Shown here: positions 31,305 to 39,150 of the stretch, in pieces | How the letters are laid out: every line of letters begins with the position of its first letter | Position numbering within the stretch: position 1 is the stretch's first letter | NCBI GenBank assembly: GCA_947476465.1 | Contig: CANJQN010000034.1 | Span: forward strand, 1 to 43,319 | Reading direction: 5' to 3' | DNA from: Comamonadaceae bacterium | GTDB taxonomy: Bacteria > Pseudomonadota > Gammaproteobacteria > Burkholderiales > Burkholderiaceae_C | DNA length: 43,319 bases | The notes under the pieces: generated by a model | Database searches by the model: none | What the model saw: the letters and a program-made list of their open reading frames with translations, nothing else | What the model was told of the DNA's origin: nothing | Made by a program: the position numbers and the translations under genes

Positions 31305-32240
31305 CTAGGCAATCCGGGCGCCCGGCCAGCGTTTGTCGGTTATCAGACTTTTCACCAATTCAATGACAAGTTCGCGCACGCGCGTGGCCGCGACCGTCAG
31401 CGAAGAATGCTCTGGCTGAAACAGCCAGGCCGTGCGGTCCATGATCGGGTTGCTGATCGGAAGAAAAACAGCGGCCTTCCGGGGGGACATGGCGATGGTG
31501 TTGGCGGCCATCATGATGGAGCTTCCCAGGCCGGACTCGACAGCGCCGACGATGGTCTTGACGCCGCTCAACTCGGCGATCACCTTGAGCTCACGGTTGG
31601 CACGCAGCGCTTCGCGTTCCAGCAGCATGCGGATACTGTTCGGTCTGGAAGGCAGGACCAGCGGCCACTTGACCACCTCGGAGAAATCGATGCTGCGGGC
31701 GCGTCCGAACTTCTTGCGCGCCAGGGGATCGACTGAGACGAAGTGCAGGCGTTCGATGAACAGCGGCAGACGCTCGAACCCACGAAGAGGCTCGTCGTGA
31801 AAAAGGACGGACAGGTCAAGTTTGGCCGTCGCCAGCTGCTCGGAAAGCAGGCCACTGAGACCTTCGACAATGCTCAGTTCAACCAGGGGCAGTTGCGCGC
31901 GCACGGCCGTCAGCAGGGGCAAGGCCAGAATGGCCGCGGTGCTGCTGGGGATGCCTACAGCGACCCTGCCCCGTACCTCGCGGTCCAGCGATCGGACGGT
32001 GTCACCGGCTGCCTCGATATGCTTGATGACGGCCTGTGCGTGCAGGTACATGACGCGGCCCGCTTCGGTGGGCTTGACGCCGTTTTTGCTGCGCAGCAAA
32101 AGCGTTGTCTGCAACTCGGCTTCCAGATTGGCCAGCTGACGACTGATCGCTGACTGAACCACGTTGAGCTTTCTGGCGGCGCCCGTCATGCTCTGGGCGT
32201 CGACCACGGCAACGAAGTAGCGACACTGCCGCACCTCCAC
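31305..32240 (-). CDS. LysR-family transcriptional regulator
   Basis: 311 residues: an N-terminal winged helix (EVRQCRYFVAVVDAQSMTGAARKLNVVQSAISRQLANLE) and a periplasmic-binding-protein-like effector domain (about 90-300) with GRVAVGIPSSTAAILALPLL and VESGLGSSIMMAA. The beginning resembles Nac/CynR-like members of the family. The start is GTG at 32240, which fits the family N-terminus exactly. It is not divergent from its likely target; it points the same way as the Bug operon downstream and lies 49 bases after the hydrolase gene. The inverted repeat at 31226-31251 is its best candidate site. Confidence 0.94.
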   Translation of the reverse strand: MEVRQCRYFVAVVDAQSMTGAARKLNVVQSAISRQLANLEAELQTTLLLRSKNGVKPTEAGRVMYLHAQAVIKHIEAAGDTVRSLDREVRGRVAVGIPSSTAAILALPLLTAVRAQLPLVELSIVEGLSGLLSEQLATAKLDLSVLFHDEPLRGFERLPLFIERLHFVSVDPLARKKFGRARSIDFSEVVKWPLVLPSRPNSIRMLLEREALRANRELKVIAELSGVKTIVGAVESGLGSSIMMAANTIAMSPRKAAVFLPISNPIMDRTAWLFQPEHSSLTVAATRVRELVIELVKSLITDKRWPGARIA

Positions 32241-32289
32241 GATCAGGGCCTGGCCTTCATGAGCGAGCGTGATCGGCGCCGCACATCGG

Positions 32290-33174
32290 CTACGCAGCCA
32301 GCCACTGGCTGAACCATTCCCGCGTGGCGGTGGTTGCCGTTTCGAACTCGTCCATATAGGGATCGTAATGGTCGCCGCGCGTGATCACCAGCTTCTTGGG
32401 CTCCAGGGCGGATTCGTAGGTGGGCAGCATGAGTTGAGCCTCCGCTTGTGACACGATCATCAGCAGCGGTGTCGGGCTGATCAGGCGGGCATAAACACCC
32501 GGCTCGAACTCCGCCATCGCCTCCAGCGAGCGCAGCGTCAGGGTGTTCTTCCAATGAACCTTGTCCTCGTCGGTGAGGAACCTGAAGAACTTCACCCGGT
32601 TGGACGAGCGCCCGGCAATCGCGTCGTTGGGGTCGTCGACCGAATGGGGCACCGTCGCGGGTGGCTTGCCCAGAAAGCGGTTCATCCGGTCTTCTTCCCA
32701 GCGCTTGCGGTTGGCGACCAGCTCTTCGGGCTGATAGCGCCGCACGGTACCGGCGGCGCCGCTCACGCTGGGCACCTGGGCCACCACGCACTTGACCCGC
32801 CGGTCGACCGCGCCCACCACCAGCACCTGGCCGCCGCTCAGGCTGGTGCCGAAGATGCCGATGCGGTCCTTGTCCACCTCGGGCAACGTGCAGGCGAAGG
32901 TGATCGCGCTGCGGTAGTCGCGGATGTGGATCGGCGGGTCGATCTCGAACCGGGGCTCGCCATCGCTTTCACCAAAGTTGCGGTGGTCATAAGCCAGCGA
33001 CGCGATGCCGGCGCCCAACAACACATCGGACAGGGCCGGCAAAAACCACTCCTTGTGCCCACCAGCGCCATGCGTCATGACCACCAGCGGATGAGGCCCA
33101 CCGGTGGCCGGTGTCTTGAGCCAGCCCCTGAGCGTCTTGCCGTCGTCGGTTCGGAAATCGATGTTTCTTATCAC
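32290..33174 (-). CDS. Alpha/beta hydrolase (dienelactone-hydrolase-like)
   Basis: 294 residues with no signal peptide. VVMTHGAGGHKEWFLPAL gives the oxyanion region, AYDHRNFGESDGEPR follows, GIFGTSLSGG holds the nucleophile Ser111, and ITRGDHYDPY the C-terminal His. An inserted cap-like segment (about 130-200) is rich in charged residues. It resembles the YcjY/UPF0227-like acetyl-xylan-esterase and dienelactone-hydrolase groups. The start is GTG at 33174 with GAGG six bases upstream. It follows the Bug gene by 41 bases and may act on the substrate that Bug protein binds; reaction unknown. Confidence 0.88.
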   Translation of the reverse strand: MIRNIDFRTDDGKTLRGWLKTPATGGPHPLVVMTHGAGGHKEWFLPALSDVLLGAGIASLAYDHRNFGESDGEPRFEIDPPIHIRDYRSAITFACTLPEVDKDRIGIFGTSLSGGQVLVVGAVDRRVKCVVAQVPSVSGAAGTVRRYQPEELVANRKRWEEDRMNRFLGKPPATVPHSVDDPNDAIAGRSSNRVKFFRFLTDEDKVHWKNTLTLRSLEAMAEFEPGVYARLISPTPLLMIVSQAEAQLMLPTYESALEPKKLVITRGDHYDPYMDEFETATTATREWFSQWLAA

Positions 33175-33215
33175 TGCGTCCTCTTGATTGCGCGGTCATT
33201 CAAACCAAGGGTGCA

Positions 33216-34202
33216 TTACTCGGGCTGCAGGCCCGCCTCGCGGATTCGCTTGCCCCAGAACTCCAACTGGGCCCTGGTGAACTTGTCGAGCTCCTGCGGA
33301 TTGAAGGGCGTCACCTCTGCGCCGAAGCCCGCGAAGCGCTCGCTGATCGCCGGCTTGGCAAGGGCCTTGCGCACTTCGACACTCAGTTGATTGACGATGT
33401 CTGCGGGGGTGCCGGCCGGTGCGAACAGGCCAATCCAAGCAATCAACTCGTAGCCACCAAGTGCCGGGGTTTCAGCCATCGCCGGCACCCCCGGCACCAG
33501 GCTGGTTCGCGCTGCGCTGGAAACCGCCAGCGCCCGCAGCCGGCCCGAAGTGAGGAAGGGCTTGACGGACGCGGTGTCGATCGCTGCGAAGTCGATCTGT
33601 CCACCGACCAGGTCGGTCAGTGTCTGCGGCGTGCTCTTGTAGGGCGTCGCGGTCGGGTCGCCCCCGGACGCCTTCGCGATGGCCGCACCGGTGAGATGCG
33701 AGATGCTGTTGCCATAGCCGTATGAGGTTTTGCCGGGGCGGCTGCGCACATAGTCGAGCAGTTCCTGCATCGAATTGACAGGCAACTTGGGGTTGACCAC
33801 CACGACGACCGGCAGGGTCATCAGCCCGGACACCGGTGCAAAGTCCTTGATGGGGTCGTAGCCAATGCGTTTGAAGAGATACGGATTGGACGAGTGCGAG
33901 GTGTTGCTGCCCAAGACCAGCGTGTAGCCGTCCGGCGGGGACTTCGCCACGTATTCGGTGCCTATGATTAACTGGGCGCCCAACCTGTTCTCCACAATCA
34001 CAGCCTGGTTGAACGCGGCTTTAAGCTCCTCCGCGATCAGGCGGCCGGTGGTGTCCATTGCGGTTCCTGCGGCGGCGGGCACCACCAGCTTCACTGGCCG
34101 GCTCGGGTAGGCCTGCGTCTGGGCGAACGCGGTGCAAAACGCGCCGGCCAGGGCGGTGGCCGTGACAAGAACTCGAAGGGACCTGAAAATTCCTGTGTTC
34201 AT
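33216..34202 (-). CDS. Bug/TctC-family periplasmic solute-binding protein
   Basis: 328 residues: a signal peptide ending TAFAQ, then VKLVVPAAAGTAMDTTGRLIA, VENRLGAQLIIGTEYVAKSPPDGYTLVLGSN, YGYGNSISHLTGAAI, ATPYKSTPQTLTDLVGGQIDFAAID and PGVPAMAETPALGGYELIAWIG. The PGG of most family members in the first loop is AAG here, so its ligand may differ. The ATG at 34202 is chosen since GAGG lies about 10 bases upstream; a start ten codons earlier would overlap the CoA-transferase. It lies 26 bases after that gene. Confidence 0.93.
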   Translation of the reverse strand: MNTGIFRSLRVLVTATALAGAFCTAFAQTQAYPSRPVKLVVPAAAGTAMDTTGRLIAEELKAAFNQAVIVENRLGAQLIIGTEYVAKSPPDGYTLVLGSNTSHSSNPYLFKRIGYDPIKDFAPVSGLMTLPVVVVVNPKLPVNSMQELLDYVRSRPGKTSYGYGNSISHLTGAAIAKASGGDPTATPYKSTPQTLTDLVGGQIDFAAIDTASVKPFLTSGRLRALAVSSAARTSLVPGVPAMAETPALGGYELIAWIGLFAPAGTPADIVNQLSVEVRKALAKPAISERFAGFGAEVTPFNPQELDKFTRAQLEFWGKRIREAGLQPE

Positions 34203-34228
34203 GGGGACTGCCTCTTTGAATGGGTTCG

Positions 34229-35413
34229 TCAATCGACGATGTTGCGGCTACGCAGTTCCTGGATCGCCGCGGCGTCCAGACCCAGCTCACCGAGAACTTC
34301 GTCGCTGTGTTGACCGACGCGCGGCGCGGGTGAGAAGACCGAGCGGTTGTCCCCGTCAAAACGTGCTGGGCGATTGGGGATGCGCGAAGTACCGTAGGCG
34401 GCTTCGTCGACCGCGGCGAAGGTGCCCAGGTGCTGGATCTGCGGATCTTGTTCGACCTCGTCGAGCGTGCGCTCGGGGCCGAAGGGAACGTCGTTCGCCT
34501 CCAGAACCGGCAGCCAATCGGCCCGATCACGCGTGGCGAAGATGCCGGCAAGAAGGGTGGCGATGTCGGCGTAGTTCGCGACCCGACTCGCGCCGGTCGG
34601 ATATTTTTCGCGAACGTCGGGCCGGTCGATCGACTTGGTGAGCGCGTGCCAGAACTTGTCGGGCGTCGACAGGTGCAGGCCGATGCGCTTGCCGTCGCGG
34701 CAGGTCAGGATGTAGGCCTGCGACACCGCCCCGCGGTGGTAGAACGGTTGGTCTTTGCCGGTAAACAGGAAATCAGTCAGGGGCTCTGTCGCCATGGCGA
34801 TCATCGACTCCATCAGATTGACCTCCACCTTGCGGCCCTTGCCGGTCCGAGCCCTGTCATGCAGCGCCGCCAGCACCCCGATGCAGGCCTGCATCGCAGT
34901 CACGCTGTCGGTGACGGTCGGGCCGCAGACCCGTGGATCAGTGCCACGGTGAAATCGCGAAAGCCAACCCGACATGGCCTGACCGACGTTGTCATAGGCG
35001 GGGCGCTTCGCATAGGGCCCGGTGGCCCCGAAGCCAGTGACCGAGCAGTAGATCAGGCGCGGATTGATCGCCTGCATGCGTTCTGCGTCAATGCCCATTT
35101 TGCTTTCGACGCCTGGACGCACGTTGATCAAAAGCATGTCGGCGTTCTTGACCAGTTTCTCGAACACGGCCATGCCCGCGGGCTGCGTGTAGTCAAGCGC
35201 GATCGCCCGCTTGTTCCGGTTGATCGCGGAGTACACCGGTGTCTTGCCGTTCACGACGTGCAAGCGCGACGGATCGGTGGCGCGCGGCCGCTCCACCTTG
35301 ATGACGTCCGCGCCGAGCTCGGCCAGCAGCATCGCTGCGTACGGCGTCGAGATATAGCTGCCGGCGTCAATGACCTTCAGGCCTTCCAGAACTTTGACCG
35401 AGTGCGTCTCCAT
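34229..35413 (-). CDS. CaiB/BaiF-family CoA-transferase
   Basis: Class III CoA-transferase of 394 residues: LEGLKVIDAGSYISTPYAAMLLAELGA, KVERPRATDPSR, NRNKRAIALDY, INVRPGVESKMG and Asp141 in KRPAYDNVGQAMSG as the catalytic residue. The C-terminal IPNRPARFDGD and PAPRVGQHSDEVLGELG are standard. The ATG at 35413 directly precedes the conserved start; the frame is open further upstream inside the DapA-family gene but without motifs. Sits 14 bases after the DapA-family gene. It may activate the acid made by that enzyme, but substrates are not readable. Confidence 0.93.
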   Translation of the reverse strand: METHSVKVLEGLKVIDAGSYISTPYAAMLLAELGADVIKVERPRATDPSRLHVVNGKTPVYSAINRNKRAIALDYTQPAGMAVFEKLVKNADMLLINVRPGVESKMGIDAERMQAINPRLIYCSVTGFGATGPYAKRPAYDNVGQAMSGWLSRFHRGTDPRVCGPTVTDSVTAMQACIGVLAALHDRARTGKGRKVEVNLMESMIAMATEPLTDFLFTGKDQPFYHRGAVSQAYILTCRDGKRIGLHLSTPDKFWHALTKSIDRPDVREKYPTGASRVANYADIATLLAGIFATRDRADWLPVLEANDVPFGPERTLDEVEQDPQIQHLGTFAAVDEAAYGTSRIPNRPARFDGDNRSVFSPAPRVGQHSDEVLGELGLDAAAIQELRSRNIVD

Positions 35414-35427
35414 GTCGTTCGTCCGCG

Positions 35428-36426
35428 CTAGATCTTGCGAATCGCGTCGACGCGATCGGGCCACAGCTTTTCGACCCAGCCGCTGGCGAGCAGGCGGGCC
35501 CTGAACGCGGCCTTTTGCTCGTCGGTCAGGTTCTTCATCGGGGGGCGCACCGGGCCGGCCGACATGCCGATCAAGTCCATCCAATACTTGATGTAGGGCA
35601 GCGGGTGCAAGGCGCCTTTCTTGTCCCACAGCACGGTGTAGATGCCGGTCCAGACGTCGCGCAGGGGTTGCAACTCGTAGTACTTGCGTGACGCTTCCTC
35701 GGCCTTGCCCTGCCGCGCGAGATCGAAATACTCCTGGATCGGCTGCCGGTGCGGACTTTGCATCAGGAACACGGACGTGGTGCCCAGCAGAAGTTGTTGC
35801 TTGAAGTGCAACGTGGATGTCAGCAGGTGCTCTTCAAGTGGATCGCTGATCACGATCTGGTCGCCGCACAGCGCCTGGCACTGGATGGTGTGCGCGGCAT
35901 CGTTGACCGCATCCTTGAGCGCGCAAACGTTCTGAATTTTGGCCAGCCGCGCGATCGTCTCGGGCGTCATGGAGATTCCCGAGTGGTAGGTGTTGTAGAG
36001 AATGATCGGCATATCGACCTTGGACGCCACGTACTCGTAGAACTCGCAGAGCATCTCCTGCGTTTTCGCCCACTCGTACGGCGGCCAGATCATCACCGCG
36101 TCGGCGCCGGCGGACTTGGCATCGCGCGTCAGCGCGATGGTCTCCTCCACGCTGTGGTCGGTGGTGTGCACGTAAGTGGGTACGCGGCCGCGCGCCGCGT
36201 CGACCGCCACCTCAAAGGCCCGCCTTCTTTCCTTGTGGGTGCAGACCCACGGCTCGGAAAAGCCGAAGCCCAGGCCGCTGGACTTGGATGCCAGCATGTA
36301 CTCGACGTTGTTGCGGATGCCCGGCTCGTCGAGCTCGAAGTCCGGCGTAAAAGGGTACATCGGGCTCGTCCACAAGCCCTTCATGTGTTCCCGGGCCCAA
36401 TCCTTCGCATCTTTTGCACTGACCAT
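35428..36426 (-). CDS. DapA/N-acetylneuraminate-lyase family aldolase or dehydratase
   Basis: 332-residue Schiff-base TIM barrel. Lys171 in NVCALKDAVND is the imine-forming residue and Tyr144 in IILYNTYHSG the proton relay. The usual substrate-binding GTTGE loop is replaced by GFSEPW, so it is not dihydrodipicolinate synthase itself. Family members in catabolic operons cleave or dehydrate 2-keto acids, such as keto-deoxy sugar acids or trans-o-hydroxybenzylidenepyruvate. The ATG at 36426 has AAGGAG eight bases upstream; ATG/GTG codons two to three positions earlier are too close to it. Between a cupin gene and a CoA-transferase. Confidence 0.88.
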   Translation of the reverse strand: MVSAKDAKDWAREHMKGLWTSPMYPFTPDFELDEPGIRNNVEYMLASKSSGLGFGFSEPWVCTHKERRRAFEVAVDAARGRVPTYVHTTDHSVEETIALTRDAKSAGADAVMIWPPYEWAKTQEMLCEFYEYVASKVDMPIILYNTYHSGISMTPETIARLAKIQNVCALKDAVNDAAHTIQCQALCGDQIVISDPLEEHLLTSTLHFKQQLLLGTTSVFLMQSPHRQPIQEYFDLARQGKAEEASRKYYELQPLRDVWTGIYTVLWDKKGALHPLPYIKYWMDLIGMSAGPVRPPMKNLTDEQKAAFRARLLASGWVEKLWPDRVDAIRKI

Positions 36427-36454
36427 CTTCATCACTCCTTCGACCCAGGGGTCT

Positions 36455-36856
36455 TTACTCGTAGGTTCCTGATCGCACGACGCTCAGGAGATTTCCGCTG
36501 CCATGAAGCACGCGGATCGTGTGCAGTTCCCCCGCCGGGACAAAAATGCTGGCGGGCGCAGTCACCACCGCCTTGTGCCCACCGATCTCCACCTCGACCA
36601 CCAGGCTTTCGTCCGCACTGAGCAGCAGGTAGGTCTGGCTGACCGAATGGCGGTGCGGATGGACGTTGGGCTCAGCTGGCGCGTCCAGGCGCGTCACGCT
36701 GCGCGAGGTGATGAACACGTCGGCCCCGGGCACCAGTGCGGCGCTCATGTGCACCAGGCGCGGTCCGTAGGCGGCGGGCAGGGCCTCTTCGGCGTGGTTG
36801 GCCAGCGCCGGCAGCTCCTGCGGCCGGGTGATCTGTGCTAATGGGGCGTGCTTCAT
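36455..36856 (-). CDS. Small cupin-domain protein
   Basis: 133 residues with one cupin barrel. The first metal motif is HPHRHSVSQTYLLLSADESLVVEVEI, the second APASIFVPAGELHTIRVLHGSG. The His-rich motif and the later His form a metal site. It could be an isomerase, a dioxygenase-like or a sugar-binding protein; single-domain cupins are too varied to assign. The start at 36856 overlaps the alcohol dehydrogenase stop (ATGA), so the two are coupled and the cupin may act on the product of that enzyme. Confidence 0.85.
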   Translation of the reverse strand: MKHAPLAQITRPQELPALANHAEEALPAAYGPRLVHMSAALVPGADVFITSRSVTRLDAPAEPNVHPHRHSVSQTYLLLSADESLVVEVEIGGHKAVVTAPASIFVPAGELHTIRVLHGSGNLLSVVRSGTYE

Positions 36857-37896
36857 TCGGGGTTGCAGATGATCACGGTCTTGAAGCTTTCCCGCGTGTA
36901 GGCCGCCTGGAACGCCTTGTCGGCGTCCGCCAGGGGCACCTGCAGGTCGACCAGGCCGTCGATGCGCACCTTGCCTGAGACCACCAGAGACAGCGCCCGG
37001 TCCCATGCGGTACGGGGGTGTCCGGTGGTCGTGACCAGGTTCACCTCGCGATTTTTCAGGTGCGCGTTGAGCTTGAGGCCCTCTGGCACCTGGTCGAAGC
37101 CGGATCCGAACACCACGCTGCCGCCCCGGCGCGTCAGCCGGGCCGCGGCCAGCAAGGCCTCGGGACGCCCGGCGACCTCGAAGGCGCATTCGAAGCGGCC
37201 TTCGTCGCGGGTGATCGTCGCCTCATCGGATAAGCCGATTTCGTCCGCGCCCAGGCGCTTGGCCAACTCGAGACGCGGGCGAGAGCGTTCGGTGCCGTAG
37301 ACCGCCACCGGCCAGGCGCCCGCTGCGCGCAGGGCCTGCATCAGCATGATGCCCAGCGGCCCCGGTCCGACGACGGCGCAGGGTTGGCCGGCCACCAGCC
37401 CGACTCGCTCGATGGCATGCACCGCGGTCGCGAGAATCTCCAACAACGGAGCGTCAATGAACGAAATGGAAGACGGCAACTTGATCAGGCTGGCCGCCGG
37501 CAACACCGCCATCTGTGCCATGCCGCCTTGTGTTTCATAGCCCAGCACCTTGCGCGATTCGCAAATTTGGGTGCGTCCTTCCTCACAGAGGCGGCACGCC
37601 CCACAACTGAGCACCGGCTCGGTCAGGACGCGGTCCAGCGGTTTGAAGCGCGTGACGCGCGCGCCGACCTGCACCACATGGCCGGCGACCTCATGGCCCA
37701 GGATGACTGGCATCGCCTTGAGCAACGCGGGCTGGCGGTAACTGTGCCAGTCATACGTCTTCAGGTCGGAGCCGCAGATGCCACAGGCGACCGGTTTGAC
37801 CAGCACGTCGTAGTCGCCCAGTTCGGGCAGTTGCACGCGCTTGACGGTGATGCCGGCGCCCGGCTTGTCCTTGAGGACGGCAAGTACCTCAGTCAT
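36853..37896 (-). CDS. Zinc-dependent alcohol dehydrogenase
   Basis: 347-residue medium-chain dehydrogenase. The catalytic zinc site is Cys38 (CGICGSD) with GHE at 67-69. The structural zinc site is Cys98, Cys101, Cys104 and Cys112 (CGACRLCEEGRTQIC). The NAD-binding loop is VVGPGPLGIMLMQAL. Closest in type to sorbitol, threonine and related polyol dehydrogenases. The ATG at 37896 is preferred over the GTG one codon upstream, with GGGAG about seven bases before it. It probably oxidises a secondary hydroxyl in the acid or sugar acid handled by this operon. Confidence 0.92.
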   Translation of the reverse strand: MTEVLAVLKDKPGAGITVKRVQLPELGDYDVLVKPVACGICGSDLKTYDWHSYRQPALLKAMPVILGHEVAGHVVQVGARVTRFKPLDRVLTEPVLSCGACRLCEEGRTQICESRKVLGYETQGGMAQMAVLPAASLIKLPSSISFIDAPLLEILATAVHAIERVGLVAGQPCAVVGPGPLGIMLMQALRAAGAWPVAVYGTERSRPRLELAKRLGADEIGLSDEATITRDEGRFECAFEVAGRPEALLAAARLTRRGGSVVFGSGFDQVPEGLKLNAHLKNREVNLVTTTGHPRTAWDRALSLVVSGKVRIDGLVDLQVPLADADKAFQAAYTRESFKTVIICNPE

Positions 37897-37926
37897 CACA
37901 TGCTCCCTGGTTCATGGCGGGGCCCT

Positions 37927-39117
37927 TCATGGTGCAGCCTGATCTTGTTGCTGATGCTGTTCTTTCGCGATGTGTTCCCGCGTGAACCGGCGCCGATGTT
38001 CGCCGGCGTTTCCGAGCCATGCCGCGAGCACGAGCGCGCGCTTGACATACAGGCCCACGTTGCATTCGTCCTGGATGGCGATAGCGCCATGCAGCTGGAT
38101 GGCTTCGCGCGTGATGCGCAAGCCCGCGTCGCTGGCGCGCGCCTTGGCACGGCTGGCGATGGCGCGCCGCGTGGCTTGTGCTGGCTCACGATCGAGCACA
38201 GCGGTGGCTTCGCGCACCACCGCGCCCGTGAGTTCCTGCTGGATGTACAGATCGACCACGCGATGCTGCAAGGCCTGGAAGCTGCCGATTGGCTTGTTGA
38301 ACTGAACCCGGGTGCGCATGTAGTCCAGCGTGATGGCCAGCGTCGCCCGAATCACGCCCAGCATCTCGGCCGCGGCCATCACGGCCGCTTCGTCCACCGC
38401 ACGTTCGATGGCCTGCACCGCCGTATGCGGCGAGGCGGCCCGCCTGTGCAAAGGCACGTCGACGTCGGCGAGGGTGAGCACCGTTGCGGGTGTGCCATCG
38501 GCGCGCCATTCATGGCTGATCGCCAGGCCCGGCGCGTCGGGCTCGACCCAGTACAGCCCGACTCCCTGCGCCGAACGTGCCGAGACCATAAAGCCGCTGG
38601 CCGCGCCCGCGCCCGCGAGGAATCGTTTTCGGCCGGTGATGCGCACGCCGCTTTGAGTGTCTTGCGCGCGCGTCGTCACCGCCGCCGCGTCGATGCCGCC
38701 AAATTCTTCCTGCCAGGCCAGGCAGGGCAACGACTTGCCTTGCGCAAGCGCGGGCAGCAGCTGGCCCTTGAGCGCCTCGTTGTCGCCATGCAGCAGGGCG
38801 CGACCGGCCAGGACCACCGAGGCCGCCAGCGGTTCGCCCATCAAGCCCTTGCCAAGTTCTTCCAGCACCACCGCCATTTCGGCGAAGCCCAGGCCGAGCC
38901 CGCCGAAGCGCTCTGGCAGCAAAATGCCGTGCCAACCGAGGGCGGCGATCTGCTGGTGGATGGCCGTGTCATAGCCGGGCAGCTGGTTGCGCAAGGCCCG
39001 GCCACGCTTGTGGTCGACGGTTCCGGTCACGAAGGCGAGCGCGCTCGCGCGCAGCATGGCAAGGTCGTCTTCGCGGCCCTGTGGCGCCTCGGTAGCGTGG
39101 GTGGTCAATGCATTCAT
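37927..39117 (-). CDS. Acyl-CoA dehydrogenase, probable non-catalytic subunit
   Basis: 396 residues with the acyl-CoA dehydrogenase fold (LLPERFGGLGLGFAEMAVVLEELGKG, RTRVQFNKPIGSFQALQHRVVD), but key features are lost. The MTEPxxGSD flavin motif reads AWQEEFGGIDAAA, the QxxGGxGY motif reads LHGAIAIQDECNVGLY, and neither of the two known positions for the catalytic Glu holds one. This is the pattern of the partner subunit in heterotetrameric enzymes such as steroid side-chain FadE26-FadE27. It lies 33 bases after the more canonical subunit at 39151. Confidence 0.87.
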   Translation of the reverse strand: MNALTTHATEAPQGREDDLAMLRASALAFVTGTVDHKRGRALRNQLPGYDTAIHQQIAALGWHGILLPERFGGLGLGFAEMAVVLEELGKGLMGEPLAASVVLAGRALLHGDNEALKGQLLPALAQGKSLPCLAWQEEFGGIDAAAVTTRAQDTQSGVRITGRKRFLAGAGAASGFMVSARSAQGVGLYWVEPDAPGLAISHEWRADGTPATVLTLADVDVPLHRRAASPHTAVQAIERAVDEAAVMAAAEMLGVIRATLAITLDYMRTRVQFNKPIGSFQALQHRVVDLYIQQELTGAVVREATAVLDREPAQATRRAIASRAKARASDAGLRITREAIQLHGAIAIQDECNVGLYVKRALVLAAWLGNAGEHRRRFTREHIAKEQHQQQDQAAP

Positions 39118-39150
39118 GGATGTCGCTCAGTGGGGCGCGGGCTGCTGCTG

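Noticed and set aside
35428..36426. Dihydrodipicolinate synthase of lysine biosynthesis (dapA)
   Set aside because: The Schiff-base Lys and Tyr fit the superfamily, but the GTTGE substrate loop is missing and the neighbours are catabolic.
36455..36856. Ureidoglycine aminohydrolase linking to the ureide genes
   Set aside because: That enzyme is a double-cupin protein of about 260 residues. This protein has a single cupin domain and belongs to the alcohol dehydrogenase operon.
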